Shown here: one piece after another, positions 1 through 8,227 of the stretch | Layout: each line of letters opens with the position of its first letter | How positions within the stretch are numbered: the stretch's first letter is position 1 | Assembly: GCA_017615245.1 (NCBI GenBank) | Contig: JAGAAL010000054.1 | Coordinates: 1-39,860, forward strand | Length of the DNA stretch: 39,860 nucleotides | Source: Bacteroidaceae bacterium | GTDB lineage: Bacteria; Bacteroidota; Bacteroidia; Bacteroidales; Bacteroidaceae | Reading direction: 5' to 3' | Made by a program: the position numbers and the translations under genes | The notes under the pieces: generated by a model | The model's database searches: none | Seen by the model: the letters and a program-made list of their open reading frames with translations, nothing else | Told to the model about the DNA's origin: nothing

Positions 1-1
1 C

Positions 2-367
2 ACGACCAACCAGTGCATCCTCAGCATCATCGAGGAAGCCAGCGAGGCAGTAGATTTCAATTTCGACATCATCAATATGAACGGTGAAAGCGTCCTCACC
101 AGCGAACTCAGCGAAGGCAACGTGAACGTGATGCCAAAGGACCGCAACGCCGACTACTACCAGTGCAACTACGAACTCTCAGTTCCTGAACTGATGGACA
201 TCCTCGTGAACGCAAAGGACAACACGATCGTCATCAACGGCACTCAGGTAAGCAGCAAGGCTCTGGCAAGCGCAATAGCAAACGTACAGAAGGAAATCCG
301 TCCGGTAGCACAGTCAAAGGCTCCAGCACGCTTCATCCCAAGAATGCATCGCCCAATGTTTATGTAA
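2..367 (+). CDS. C-terminal part of an unrecognised protein (5' end outside window)
   Basis: The reading frame is open from the first bases of the window to the stop at 365-367, so about 121 C-terminal residues of a longer protein are visible. The frame continues upstream of the first internal ATG at 77 with sensible residues (ILSIIEEASEAVDF), which argues against a start there. I do not recognise the family. The visible part is mixed alpha/beta in character, has no membrane segment, and ends in a basic, Met-rich tail (FIPRMHRPMFM). A hairpin terminator follows at 459-490. Confidence 0.6.
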   Translation, partial: TTNQCILSIIEEASEAVDFNFDIINMNGESVLTSELSEGNVNVMPKDRNADYYQCNYELSVPELMDILVNAKDNTIVINGTQVSSKALASAIANVQKEIRPVAQSKAPARFIPRMHRPMFM

Positions 368-458
368 AAATAAATAATCAGGGAAGGTAAAAATATAAGA
401 TAAATCGTCAATGAAATTACTCATGACAACATAATATATAAGAAATTTCTTCCCCAAA

Positions 459-490
459 GAAGGTGCAGGTTCGACGGAACTTGCACCTTC
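459..490 (+). terminator. Rho-independent-like terminator after the first gene
   Basis: An inverted repeat pairs GAAGGTGCA at 459-467 with TGCACCTTC at 482-490. GTT/AAC adds a few more pairs inside, next to one g/t mismatch position. A T-rich stretch (gctttatttg) follows. It separates the first gene from the convergent GH43 gene. Confidence 0.65.
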
Positions 491-527
491 GCTTTATTTG
501 TAAGTTTTCTTTATCGGCTACATCGAA

Positions 528-1571
528 CTAATCTAGTTCGGGCCAACCGTCGGATGTGAAGTGCATCTTCTTGATAACGAGTTTAGATGCTCCGTTGTTG
601 GCTCGTGCATAGCCGTGCGCCATGAAGTACCATTGTCCGTCGAACTGGTATGCTGAAGTGTGGCCAATACCGTAATAGTCATCATCACGCTGCGCGATGA
701 TTTCTCCCCCACCTGCTGCCATATCCTTCCCCGAACGGTCGAGATAGGGACCAGATACTTTCTTCGAGCGTCCTACCACCGTCTTGTAGTTGCTGTTCGC
801 ACCTTTGCAGCAGTAGTCCCATGAAGCAAAAAGATAGTAATACTTACCTTCGTGGATGAGAAACGGTGCCTCGATAGCATTCGCTCCTGCATCAGGAGCC
901 TGATTGGCACGTTCCATATCTTCCTTCGAAACGAGTTGCGCCATTTGGTTGCGCAGATAACGGCGAGCAATGGTTTTCGGTTCTCCCTTCGGAGTCTTAA
1001 AATCCTTATCAAGCTGTACGAGCTGGATACCGTCCCAGAACGAACCCCACGTAAGCCACGGATGTCCCTTCTCATCGACGATGAGGTTTGGATCGATAGC
1101 GTTCCAAGGAGTCTTTCCCTGTTCGCTGCGTACCACAACGCCTTTATCCTCCCACTTATAGTCGGGCGATTCCGGATTCAGCGTTTTATTTGTCATCAAT
1201 CCGATAGCCGAACCATTCTTGCCGAATGTCGAGCAGCTATAGTACATGTACCACGTACCATTATGCAGACTGATGTCGGGCGCCCATGTATGGCCGCGAT
1301 AACCAGGCACAGCATCCATCGCCCATTGGGGAATCTCGGGCATCGCAGCGCGTCCTGTCTGCCACGTCTTCATATCGGTTGATGTCATAGAACCGATACC
1401 CTGCCCTGTGGCGAAAATATAATACGTACCGTCACAACGTGCCATTACAGGGTCGTGCACATCGGGATTGGTTGCATCGAAACCAAATCGTGGACGACGC
1501 TGCTCATTCTGTGCGCCGATGCTCAGCGCTAACAAACTCATTGAGAGGAAACAAAGAATCGTTCGTTTCAT
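528..1571 (-). CDS. Glycoside hydrolase family 43 protein, secreted (arabinanase/arabinofuranosidase type)
   Basis: A 347-residue five-bladed beta-propeller glycosidase of the GH43 type, likely cleaving arabinan or arabinoxylan side chains in the periplasm. Start chosen at the ATG at 1571 because it gives a clean signal peptide (MKRTILCFLSMSLLALSIGAQ); the open frame upstream to 1727 lacks the character of a secreted N-terminus. Family landmarks are visible: catalytic base Asp40 (HDPVMARCDGTYY), Asp160 (AIDPNL), general acid Glu234 (AIEAPFL) and a late His304 (GIGHTSAYQ) of the kind that holds the central metal. The length fits a single catalytic domain without a carbohydrate-binding module. 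A minus-strand promoter element lies at 1626-1633. The gene stands alone, not beside SusC/SusD genes. The exact substrate cannot be told from sequence. Confidence 0.9.
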   Translation of the reverse strand: MKRTILCFLSMSLLALSIGAQNEQRRPRFGFDATNPDVHDPVMARCDGTYYIFATGQGIGSMTSTDMKTWQTGRAAMPEIPQWAMDAVPGYRGHTWAPDISLHNGTWYMYYSCSTFGKNGSAIGLMTNKTLNPESPDYKWEDKGVVVRSEQGKTPWNAIDPNLIVDEKGHPWLTWGSFWDGIQLVQLDKDFKTPKGEPKTIARRYLRNQMAQLVSKEDMERANQAPDAGANAIEAPFLIHEGKYYYLFASWDYCCKGANSNYKTVVGRSKKVSGPYLDRSGKDMAAGGGEIIAQRDDDYYGIGHTSAYQFDGQWYFMAHGYARANNGASKLVIKKMHFTSDGWPELD

Positions 1572-1625
1572 GGTCACCTTATTTAATTGAAAAATTGAAG
1601 AATTGAAAGATTGAAAAATGTACTG

Positions 1626-1633
1626 CAAAAGTA
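1626..1633 (-). promoter_or_regulatory. Promoter -7 element for the GH43 gene
   Basis: On the minus strand this reads TACTTTTG, a full match to the Bacteroidota -7 consensus TAnnTTTG, 54 bp before the chosen start. No clear TTG box is seen 19-20 bp upstream, so only the -7 part is supported. Confidence 0.5.
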
Positions 1634-1693
1634 CAAAAAAAACTGTATAGCACCGCGAGAAATGTGAATTATTCACAAAATCGCCGAAAATTA

Positions 1694-1724
1694 TTGTCCA
1701 TATTGAATTAATTTCGTACTTTTG
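1694..1724 (+). promoter_or_regulatory. Promoter for the carboxymuconolactone decarboxylase family gene
   Basis: TTG at 1694-1696, a 20-bp spacer, then TACTTTTG at 1717-1724, which is 25 bp before the ATG at 1750. This is a textbook Bacteroidota promoter layout and implies a very short 5' leader. Confidence 0.7.
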
Positions 1725-1749
1725 CAAGGTAACTAAAACTTACAACGAA

Positions 1750-2538
1750 ATGAAAGAAGTAAAAATCACAAAGCGGGCACACGACGAAATCCGTCGCAGT
1801 TTCTCATCGAGAGCACAAATCAACAGCCTGCGTACCGACCCAGAACTCACAGAAATCGTAGATAACTTTGCATTCGATAAGACCCTCCAGAAGTCAGAAG
1901 GCTATGTGCTGGAGAAAACGCGCGTGATGTGCATCCTTGCGGCTACTATTGGTTGCAATGCCATCAACGAATTCAAACTTTTCGTCGATGCATGTCTCAA
2001 CTTCGGTGTAAAGCCTCGCGAGATACGCGAAATCGTTTACATGGCCTACCCATATGTAGGTGCTGCGCTACTCGTCGACTATACTCTGTTGATGAACGAT
2101 ATCTTCGAGAACAACGGCATCCGATTGCCACTCGACCCTCAGAATACAGTCGAGAACGACGAGGAGGCATTCAAGCGTGGATTGGAACTGATGAACGAGA
2201 CTTTCGGTCCTGGTGCAGGAGAGAATATGATTGCCTCTGCTCCAAAGGGACAGGAACACATCGGTAAGTTCATGGCTGAATATTGCTTCGGCTACTTCTA
2301 CTCACGCAACGGTATCGATACCCAGCACCGTGAGTTGATCTGTTTTTGCCTCATCGCCGCAATGGGTGGATGTGATGACCGTCTGCTCGTTCATGCTCGT
2401 GGATGCAAGAACCATAAAATCACGAAGGACGAAATGATTGCCGTAGCAACCGTCATCCTCCCGTGGATCGGATTCCCACGCACCCTCAACGCAGTCAATA
2501 TCATAAACAAAGCATATAGCACCGAACAGGTGATGTAA
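1750..2538 (+). CDS. Carboxymuconolactone decarboxylase (CMD) family protein, two-domain
   Basis: 262 residues containing two CMD-like helical repeats, one about residues 35-115 (KTRVMCILAATIGC) and one about 170-255 (HRELICFCLIAAMGGCDD). The family includes gamma-carboxymuconolactone decarboxylase and AhpD-type peroxidase partners. The CxxC pair that defines AhpD peroxidase activity is not seen, so a redox role is doubtful. A basic N-terminal extension of about 30 residues precedes the first repeat. It is monocistronic, from the promoter at 1694-1724 to the bidirectional terminator at 2541-2570. In anaerobic Bacteroidales the substrate of such proteins is unknown; the family call is firm, the function is not. 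Confidence 0.85.
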   Translation: MKEVKITKRAHDEIRRSFSSRAQINSLRTDPELTEIVDNFAFDKTLQKSEGYVLEKTRVMCILAATIGCNAINEFKLFVDACLNFGVKPREIREIVYMAYPYVGAALLVDYTLLMNDIFENNGIRLPLDPQNTVENDEEAFKRGLELMNETFGPGAGENMIASAPKGQEHIGKFMAEYCFGYFYSRNGIDTQHRELICFCLIAAMGGCDDRLLVHARGCKNHKITKDEMIAVATVILPWIGFPRTLNAVNIINKAYSTEQVM

Positions 2539-2540
2539 TC

Positions 2541-2570
2541 AAAAAAGGCTTCCAATCGGAAGCCTTTTTT
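2541..2570. terminator. Bidirectional terminator between convergent genes
   Basis: A perfect 13-bp stem (A-run plus GGCTTCC at 2541-2553, GGAAGCC plus T-run at 2558-2570) with a 4-nt loop. A-run and T-run flank the stem, so it can end transcripts from both the CMD gene and the kdsD operon. Confidence 0.9.
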
Positions 2571-2576
2571 TAATTA

Positions 2577-3524
2577 TTAATTCATGATTGCGAAGTAGTC
2601 GACGATACCTAATAAGTGATTGTTCTTATCGACTACAAGCAGGGAGTGTATTTTGTACTTGTGGAACATATACTGAATCTGTGTCAACTTTGCTTCTGGA
2701 TTGATGGTCTTCGGAGTCTTCGTCATCGCTTCCGATACCGAGATATTGAAGACGTTCTCCTTCGAACCTTCCACCGCACGACGGATGTCACCATCGGTGA
2801 TGATACCCAGAATCCTATCTTCACGCATAACCACTCCCAGTCCCAGATGACCATTGCTGATGGAAATCAGCGCATCGATGAGCTTCATTTCGGGTGGGAT
2901 AATCGGCAGGTGCTCCGTATACATCACGTCCTTCACCTTTGTCACCAGTTTCTTTCCCAACAGTCCGCCTGGATGGAACATCGCAAAGTCCTGCGCCTTG
3001 AAATGTCGCAATTCAATCAACACACAAGCCAACGCATCGCCCATCGCCATTGCAGCAGTCGTCGATGAAGTTGGAGCCAGATTCAGCGGACATGCTTCCT
3101 TTTCTACCGCCACATTGATATGATGCGTAGCAGTACGCGCTAACAAAGATTCAGGATTACCCGTCAATGCTACTATCGGAAGTCTTCGTTCTTCCAAGAA
3201 TGCCGCCATACGCAGTATCTCGTCGGAGTTGCCCGAATTAGAAATCAACAGCGCTACATCGTTCTCGGTAATCATACCCAAATCACCATGTAAGGCATCG
3301 AGAGGATTCACATAAAACGCAGGTGTACCTGTACTCGCCAACGTTGCGGCAATCTTCGCTGCAATATGTCCCGACTTACCTACACCCGAAAGGACCACGT
3401 GGCCCTTACAATTATACAATAGGTTGACAGCACCATCAAAATTGCCGTCGAGTTGTGGAATCAAATCCAGCAACGCCTGCGATTCGTCACGCAGACACCG
3501 TGCCGCTATGTCTCTTATTTCCAT
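2577..3524 (-). CDS. kdsD: Arabinose-5-phosphate isomerase (KpsF/KdsD family)
   Basis: This enzyme interconverts ribulose-5-phosphate and arabinose-5-phosphate in the cytoplasm, the first committed supply step for KDO, the lipopolysaccharide inner-core sugar. The 315 residues show an N-terminal SIS sugar-isomerase domain (about 30-170, with LSGVGKSGHIAAK and LISNSGNSDE) and a C-terminal pair of CBS domains (about 200-315, with GIITDGDIRRAV and LLGIVDYFAIMN), the standard architecture and length. It is the last gene of a minus-strand group after kdsA, with 5 bp between them, so two consecutive steps of KDO synthesis are linked. CBS domains suggest nucleotide or sugar-nucleotide feedback, as known for the family. 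Confidence 0.95.
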   Translation of the reverse strand: MEIRDIAARCLRDESQALLDLIPQLDGNFDGAVNLLYNCKGHVVLSGVGKSGHIAAKIAATLASTGTPAFYVNPLDALHGDLGMITENDVALLISNSGNSDEILRMAAFLEERRLPIVALTGNPESLLARTATHHINVAVEKEACPLNLAPTSSTTAAMAMGDALACVLIELRHFKAQDFAMFHPGGLLGKKLVTKVKDVMYTEHLPIIPPEMKLIDALISISNGHLGLGVVMREDRILGIITDGDIRRAVEGSKENVFNISVSEAMTKTPKTINPEAKLTQIQYMFHKYKIHSLLVVDKNNHLLGIVDYFAIMN

Positions 3525-3529
3525 ATTCG

Positions 3530-4291
3530 TTAATCTATCAATGATTTCACCACAGGTTCAAAGTCTTTCAGATAAAGCATATTCGGTCCGTCGCTCAGCG
3601 CCTTATCGGGATCGGGATGGGTCTCGAAGAAGAAACCGTTAGCACCAAATGCCTTAGCAGCAAGTGCCATAGCAGGGACAAACGTACGATCACCTCCCGT
3701 CTTTCCGTCCATAGCTCCCGGACGCTGCACAGAATGCGTGCAATCCATGATGACCGTATCGGTGATATTCTTCATATCAGCTATATTACGGAAATCGACC
3801 GCCAGGTTGTTATACCCGTAGATGTTGCCACGTTCTGTAAGCCACACCTTGTTGTTTCCGCTCTCGCGCACCTTCTGTACAGGGTACTGCATATCGACAC
3901 CGCTCAGGAATTGTGCCTTCTTGATATTCACCGTCTTTCCTGTCTTGGCTGCACTTACCAGCAAATCGGTCTGGCGGCAGAGGAATGCAGGAATCTGAAT
4001 CACGTCAGCAATCTCAGCAACAGGCTGTGCCTGCCAGCTCTCGTGAATATCGGTCAGAATCCTAAGTCCGTACTTCGCCTTCACATCTCCCAACATCTGC
4101 AAACCCTTTTCCAAACCAGGACCACGATAAGAGTGGATGGAGGTACGGTTTGCCTTGTCGAACGAAGCCTTGAAGATGATATCAAGACCATACACTTGGT
4201 TCAGCCTGACCAATTCCTGCGCTACGGTTTCCAGCACATCCATCGTCTCGATGACACATGGACCTGCGATGATTGTTATATTCTTGTTCAT
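3530..4291 (-). CDS. kdsA: 3-deoxy-8-phosphooctulonate synthase (KDO-8-P synthase), metal-dependent class
   Basis: Condenses arabinose-5-phosphate with phosphoenolpyruvate to KDO-8-phosphate. The 253-residue TIM-barrel shows the family signatures FKASFDKANRTS, TDIHESWQAQP, IPAFLCRQTDL and ETHPDPDKALSDGPN. Cys12 (IAGPC), His186 (CTHSVQ), Glu223 and Asp234 match the four metal ligands of class II enzymes such as the Aquifex one, whereas the E. coli enzyme has Asn in place of the Cys. It is therefore predicted to need a divalent metal. It sits between the phosphopantetheinyl transferase gene (1 bp gap) and kdsD, in one minus-strand group. Confidence 0.95.
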   Translation of the reverse strand: MNKNITIIAGPCVIETMDVLETVAQELVRLNQVYGLDIIFKASFDKANRTSIHSYRGPGLEKGLQMLGDVKAKYGLRILTDIHESWQAQPVAEIADVIQIPAFLCRQTDLLVSAAKTGKTVNIKKAQFLSGVDMQYPVQKVRESGNNKVWLTERGNIYGYNNLAVDFRNIADMKNITDTVIMDCTHSVQRPGAMDGKTGGDRTFVPAMALAAKAFGANGFFFETHPDPDKALSDGPNMLYLKDFEPVVKSLID

Positions 4292-4292
4292 G

Positions 4293-4949
4293 TTAGCTAC
4301 GTTTTGTATAGGTCAACACAAAATCGTCGAACACCTTATAATATATAATATAGGTGTCGTCTTCTTTCATGTCTTCTAATTGGAAATCACCTTCGTACTG
4401 CGTCTCGTCGAACGGCTGCACCTTCATCTCGTCCTGAAAGTCCACCCCTTCACGTCCTAATACTTTAAACACCGTCTCCTTGGCCGACCAATGCAGCAAC
4501 ATACCCACGAGGGTCTCTGCATACTCATCATCGCGCATGAAACGGTTACGAACCTTCTCCACACGAGGCATCTTCTCCTTATCGTCGAACTGATTGTTAT
4601 TGAGACGCTCTATCTGCTCCACGTCGATACCCACCACTGCCGTTTCCGACAAGGCGATTGCTACATAGCCCTTCGTATGCGAGATGCTGATATGCAGTCC
4701 TTCGTAATCGGGGAGCATGGGAGCACCCTGTTCGTTATAGCTGATGTGTACCTGACGATCGAGCACCGTATATAAGAGCACACGGACAGCCGTCCACTCT
4801 ACCCTACGAAACTCCGAACTGAACTGCTGTTCGGCTTCGTTCTGCACAGAATCAGCATCAGGCAACATGCCAAGTAGTTCTTCATATTCCTCGGTGACAT
4901 GCCACACGACTACGCGTATTCCGTCAGTTTGTTTATCGTAGTATATCAT
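4293..4949 (-). CDS. 4'-phosphopantetheinyl transferase superfamily protein
   Basis: Transfers 4'-phosphopantetheine from coenzyme A to a carrier protein serine. The 218 residues carry the two hallmark motifs: GIDVE at 107-111 and WSAKE at 154-158, whose acidic residues bind Mg2+. A histidine motif (ISISHTKGY, about 87-95) precedes them. The length is that of the Sfp/AcpT-like two-lobed type rather than the short AcpS type. The gene lies 2 bp downstream of ssb and 1 bp upstream of kdsA. The target carrier (fatty acid ACP or a secondary pathway) cannot be told. Confidence 0.88.
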   Translation of the reverse strand: MIYYDKQTDGIRVVVWHVTEEYEELLGMLPDADSVQNEAEQQFSSEFRRVEWTAVRVLLYTVLDRQVHISYNEQGAPMLPDYEGLHISISHTKGYVAIALSETAVVGIDVEQIERLNNNQFDDKEKMPRVEKVRNRFMRDDEYAETLVGMLLHWSAKETVFKVLGREGVDFQDEMKVQPFDETQYEGDFQLEDMKEDDTYIIYYKVFDDFVLTYTKRS

Positions 4950-4951
4950 GT

Positions 4952-5392
4952 TTAGAATGGAGGTTCTTCAGTTTCCGACACATTGGTAACAGGCTGGGCT
5001 GTTGCTGCCTGCTGTGGATAACTACCAGCAATCCCTTGTGCTGCAGGTGTAGCTACTGATTTGGGTGTCAGCATCTCCATATTGCTTACCATGATCTCTA
5101 TGACCTGCCGGGTGATACCTTGTTTATCGACATAACTGCGTGTCTGTATTTTTCCTTCCACATACAGCTTATCGCCCTTGTGCACATACTTCTCAACCGT
5201 CTCAGCCAACTTGTCCCAGAAGATAAGGCTGTGCCACTCAGCACGTTCAGGTACCTGAGTACCGTCACGCATAGTGTATCCGCGATCGGTGGTAGCCAGA
5301 CGTACTGAAGCCACACACACACCTGTATCTAAATATCTCACCGTCGGTTCCTGTCCGACGTTTCCTATGAGCATTACTTTGTTTAATGACAT
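4952..5392 (-). CDS. ssb: Single-stranded DNA-binding protein
   Basis: Binds single-stranded DNA during replication, repair and recombination. The N-terminal 110 residues form the OB-fold (LNKVMLIGNVGQEPTVRYL, EWHSLIFWDKLAE, KGDKLYVEGKIQTRSY). A Gln/Ala/Pro-rich linker follows, and the acidic tip ends in TEEPPF, equivalent to the protein-docking tail DDDIPF of E. coli. At 146 residues it is a normal length for Bacteroidota. It is the first gene of the ssb, PPTase, kdsA, kdsD group. No clear TAnnTTTG element is seen just upstream, in the AT-rich stretch 5393-5440. Confidence 0.95.
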   Translation of the reverse strand: MSLNKVMLIGNVGQEPTVRYLDTGVCVASVRLATTDRGYTMRDGTQVPERAEWHSLIFWDKLAETVEKYVHKGDKLYVEGKIQTRSYVDKQGITRQVIEIMVSNMEMLTPKSVATPAAQGIAGSYPQQAATAQPVTNVSETEEPPF

Positions 5393-5445
5393 CGAAATAT
5401 AATATAAAATGTATAATGTATAATTTATATTAGACCCTCTCCCCG

Positions 5446-5463
5446 CTCTCCCTAAAGGGAGAG
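5446..5463. terminator. Hairpin between aroC and ssb
   Basis: CTCTCCC at 5446-5452 pairs perfectly with GGGAGAG at 5457-5463 around a TAAA loop. It is placed to end the aroC transcript before ssb. The flanking T-run is poor. The rest of 5464-5578 is low-complexity sequence made of forms of agaggt and its complement cctctta, without a gene. Confidence 0.5.
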
Positions 5464-5578
5464 TGCAACTTTTGAGGTGAGTGGTGAGAGGTTAGAGGTG
5501 AAAGAACACCATAGGATGTTAACACCAGCGAACTATCCTCTTACCTCTTACTCCTTACCTCTTAAGCTAAGGGGATGG

Positions 5579-6589
5579 CTACTGCTTCAACAACCAATAA
5601 TCCAGTATCGTCATTGCAGCCATAGCTTCCACGATGGGGACAGCACGTGTCAACACACAAGGGTCATGACGGCCCTTCGCCGTGAATGTAACCTCCTCAC
5701 CTGCTGTGTTGACCGTCCGTTGTTCACGCAGGATAGTCGGTACAGGCTTGAACAGCACACGGAACACGATATCCTCGCCGTTGCTTATACCTCCCTGAAT
5801 ACCTCCGCTGTGATTGGTACGTGTGCGGATCTGCCCATGATCGTTATAGAACTCATCATTCATCTGCGAACCTGTCTGCCCCACACCTTCGAATCCGTCA
5901 CCCAGGTCAAACCCCTTCACGGCATTGATGGAAAGCATAGCCGCTCCAAGTGCCGCATTGAGTTTACCGAAGACCGGCTCACCCAAGCCTACCGGACAAT
6001 TCCTGATCGTACATCCTATGATGCCTCCGATGCTGTCGTTCTGCGCACGCACAGCACCTACGATGGCTTCCATCTGAGCCTGCCGTTCCTCCTTCGTGCC
6101 TTGCAGTTTCTGGCTGCCCACCTGAAGGATGTCAGCCTCAATGACAATACCCTTCTGGCGCAGCACCAGTTTCGCAAATGCTCCGCCAACCACACGACAC
6201 AGCGTTTCACGAGCCGAAGTACGTCCGCCACCTCTGTAGTCACGGATGCCATACTTCATTTGATAAGTATAGTCGGCATGCGACGGACGATACACATCCT
6301 TGATAGCCGTATAGTCAGCCGAATGATGGTCCGCATTACGGACGATGAAGCCGATAGGACAACCTGTGGTCTTTCCCTCAAACACACCTGAAAGGATTTC
6401 CACCTTGTCCGCCTCATTACGGGCAGTCGTCAGCACACCCTGTCTCGGACGACGGCGGTCGAGTTCCGACTGAACAAACTCCATATCCACGTCAATCCCT
6501 GCAGGAATGCCGTCAATCACGCCACCTAAAGCCTCTCCATGACTTTCGCCAAAGGTAGTCAGTCTGTATATATTTCCGAATGCATTCAT
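5579..6589 (-). CDS. aroC: Chorismate synthase
   Basis: Converts 5-enolpyruvylshikimate-3-phosphate to chorismate with reduced FMN, the last step of the shikimate pathway. The 336 residues start [18 protein letters not shown], the family N-terminal signature. Internal signatures are [26 protein letters not shown] and the late [13 protein letters not shown]. The ATG at 6589 is chosen because the family begins here and because ATGA overlaps the stop of the upstream slyD-like gene by 4 bp; the frame extends 13 codons further only through the Cys/Gly-rich tail of that gene. Translational coupling to the isomerase is likely. Confidence 0.95.
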   Translation of the reverse strand: MNAFGNIYRLTTFGESHGEALGGVIDGIPAGIDVDMEFVQSELDRRRPRQGVLTTARNEADKVEILSGVFEGKTTGCPIGFIVRNADHHSADYTAIKDVYRPSHADYTYQMKYGIRDYRGGGRTSARETLCRVVGGAFAKLVLRQKGIVIEADILQVGSQKLQGTKEERQAQMEAIVGAVRAQNDSIGGIIGCTIRNCPVGLGEPVFGKLNAALGAAMLSINAVKGFDLGDGFEGVGQTGSQMNDEFYNDHGQIRTRTNHSGGIQGGISNGEDIVFRVLFKPVPTILREQRTVNTAGEEVTFTAKGRHDPCVLTRAVPIVEAMAAMTILDYWLLKQ

Positions 6590-7161
6590 CCTTCGCATCC
6601 TCCGCAACCTTCGCCACATCCTCCGCAACCTTCACTGCATCCGCCTCCACAACCTCCGCAGCCACCACTGAGGGCTGTAATCATCTGCGTGATTTCCTCG
6701 TTCGTGGCCTCGCGGTGCGTCACAACCGTACCCACGAAATGCAAGTCCTGTCCGGCACGAGGATGGTTCAGGTCTATCGTCACAGCATCTTCCTTCACTT
6801 CGATCACCACACCATTGAATCGGCTTCCGTCCTCCGCCTGCAAAGGAATGATATTTCCTTCATAGATATGCTTCGTATCGAATTTCCCGTTCTGCATAAA
6901 GGCAGTCTTCGGAACATCAAACATCAGTTGTTCGTCGAACGGTCCGTATGCCTTGTCACATGGAATGACGAAATCGAAATTATCACCCTCGTTCAAAGGG
7001 TCGAGTGCATCCTCGAACGGTTCGAGCACAGCACCCAGTTTGCTGATAAACATGAAAGGGTGTTCGGCCGAACATTCTTCCACCAAATCTTCCTTTCCGT
7101 TCTCCCCGTCATTCACATATAATTGATATGCAACCGAGATATAGTTGTTTTTTACTGCCAT
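6586..7161 (-). CDS. slyD: FKBP-type peptidyl-prolyl isomerase, SlyD-like, with Cys/Gly-rich metal-binding tail
   Basis: A cytoplasmic prolyl isomerase and chaperone. The 191 residues open with the SlyD-type split FKBP domain ([20 protein letters not shown], then [19 protein letters not shown]) and an insert-in-flap domain (about 70-130). The region [16 protein letters not shown] is the conserved family end. After it comes a 26-residue tail of repeated Gly-Gly-Cys and Gly-Cys units with eight cysteines. E. coli SlyD has a His/Cys-rich nickel-binding tail at the same place; here histidine is absent, so the tail is predicted to bind metal through thiols only. Start at 7161 fixed by the family N-terminus. 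It overlaps aroC by 4 bp. Confidence 0.9.
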   Translation of the reverse strand: MAVKNNYISVAYQLYVNDGENGKEDLVEECSAEHPFMFISKLGAVLEPFEDALDPLNEGDNFDFVIPCDKAYGPFDEQLMFDVPKTAFMQNGKFDTKHIYEGNIIPLQAEDGSRFNGVVIEVKEDAVTIDLNHPRAGQDLHFVGTVVTHREATNEEITQMITALSGGCGGCGGGCSEGCGGCGEGCGGCEG

Positions 7162-7200
7162 TTTTCGCTTAATTATCGTTAAATATTCTAATTTACTTTG

Positions 7201-7208
7201 CAAATATA
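7201..7208 (-). promoter_or_regulatory. Promoter -7 element for slyD-aroC
   Basis: On the minus strand this reads TATATTTG, 39 bp before the slyD start. No convincing TTG box is seen at the usual distance. Confidence 0.45.
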
Positions 7209-7230
7209 CAAATAATTGAGGAAGAATCAC

Positions 7231-7238
7231 TAATTTTG
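7231..7238 (+). promoter_or_regulatory. Promoter -7 element for the GIN-domain lipoprotein gene
   Basis: TAATTTTG matches the TAnnTTTG consensus and lies 46 bp before the ATG at 7285. The two -7 elements of this divergent region are only 22 bp apart, so the two promoters probably compete. Confidence 0.45.
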
Positions 7239-7284
7239 TACCGAAATTCGTGACTAAACAGACAAAAGAGAAGACAAAACCATC

Positions 7285-8115
7285 ATGAAACGGATATTTT
7301 TGGCAATTTTTAGCATCGCAATGCTCGCAAGTTGCAATCAGTCGGGACAGCAAAACCAACCCGCCAAAGAAGGGGCGAAACAAGACACACCCCGCGAAAC
7401 AGAAAAAGTACGCAAACCGCTCAGTTTTTCCGGAGCCTTCTATCAGATTACCAATATGGGCAGTCCCGATATTGTTTTCACCGAAGGCGACTACAGCATC
7501 GAGGCCGAAGGCCCAGCCAGCCTCCTTAATGCCGTCAATATAGAGGTCGACAGCCATGTACTGACCGTAAGCATCAAAAACGAAGAGAACTTCGGCACCA
7601 ATCAGTTTACCTCAGGTCCCTCCCGCATCACCCTCTACGTATCCTGCCCGAGCCTCCAGATCCTTGCCGTATGCGGTACAGGTAACTTCAAGTCCGTCGG
7701 ACCTATCCACACACCCGATATTCAGATAGGTATGCTCGGTACAGGCAACCTCGAGCTTGATTCCGTCTTCACCATAGGCTCCTTCAGCTACGAAAGTTCA
7801 GGCGACGGCAATGCTATTTTCCAGCATATCCGCTCAGCCCACGAATGTAACTTCATGATTTCGGGAGCAGGCAGCACTACAGCCGATGTCGATGTAGCCG
7901 AGCAACTGTTAATGCATAACGACCACACAGGCAACGTCGTCATCAGCGGAAAAGCCAACACGGCAGACCTCATAATACTTGGAGAAAGCAACTGCGTAGC
8001 CGACTTCGATGCCGACCAGCTCCATCTCACCGCCCTGCACGGCAATGTTACCCTCAACGGGAAATACCGTCAAAAAGAAATACAGCAAGGCAAAAAAGCA
8101 ATAATAACTAATTAA
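7285..8115 (+). CDS. Lipoprotein with GIN domain (DUF2807)
   Basis: A 276-residue surface or periplasmic lipoprotein. The N-terminus MKRIFLAIFSIAMLASC is a lipoprotein signal with Cys17 as the lipidated residue. A short charged linker (17-45) leads into a beta-helical GIN-type domain (about 48-250): repeated short strands with the pattern GTGNF, GTGNLEL, GDGNAIF, GAGSTTADVDVA and GNVVISGKA. This domain is common in Bacteroidota and was proposed as an adhesin head; its role is not established. Monocistronic. No terminator is obvious in the low-complexity stretch that follows. Confidence 0.85.
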   Translation: MKRIFLAIFSIAMLASCNQSGQQNQPAKEGAKQDTPRETEKVRKPLSFSGAFYQITNMGSPDIVFTEGDYSIEAEGPASLLNAVNIEVDSHVLTVSIKNEENFGTNQFTSGPSRITLYVSCPSLQILAVCGTGNFKSVGPIHTPDIQIGMLGTGNLELDSVFTIGSFSYESSGDGNAIFQHIRSAHECNFMISGAGSTTADVDVAEQLLMHNDHTGNVVISGKANTADLIILGESNCVADFDADQLHLTALHGNVTLNGKYRQKEIQQGKKAIITN

Positions 8116-8227
8116 AGTTGATAGTTGATAATAAGGAGTGACAGACGATAGATAACAACAGCAAAGTAATGTCTAAACTACTGAACTACTGAACTCCTGA
8201 GCTACTAAAAATTTAAAGTTGAAAGTT

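Noticed and set aside
7162-7557. Long N-terminal extension of the SlyD-like frame
   Set aside because: It lies entirely over the divergent promoter region and the GIN lipoprotein gene, and the SlyD family begins at the ATG at 7161.
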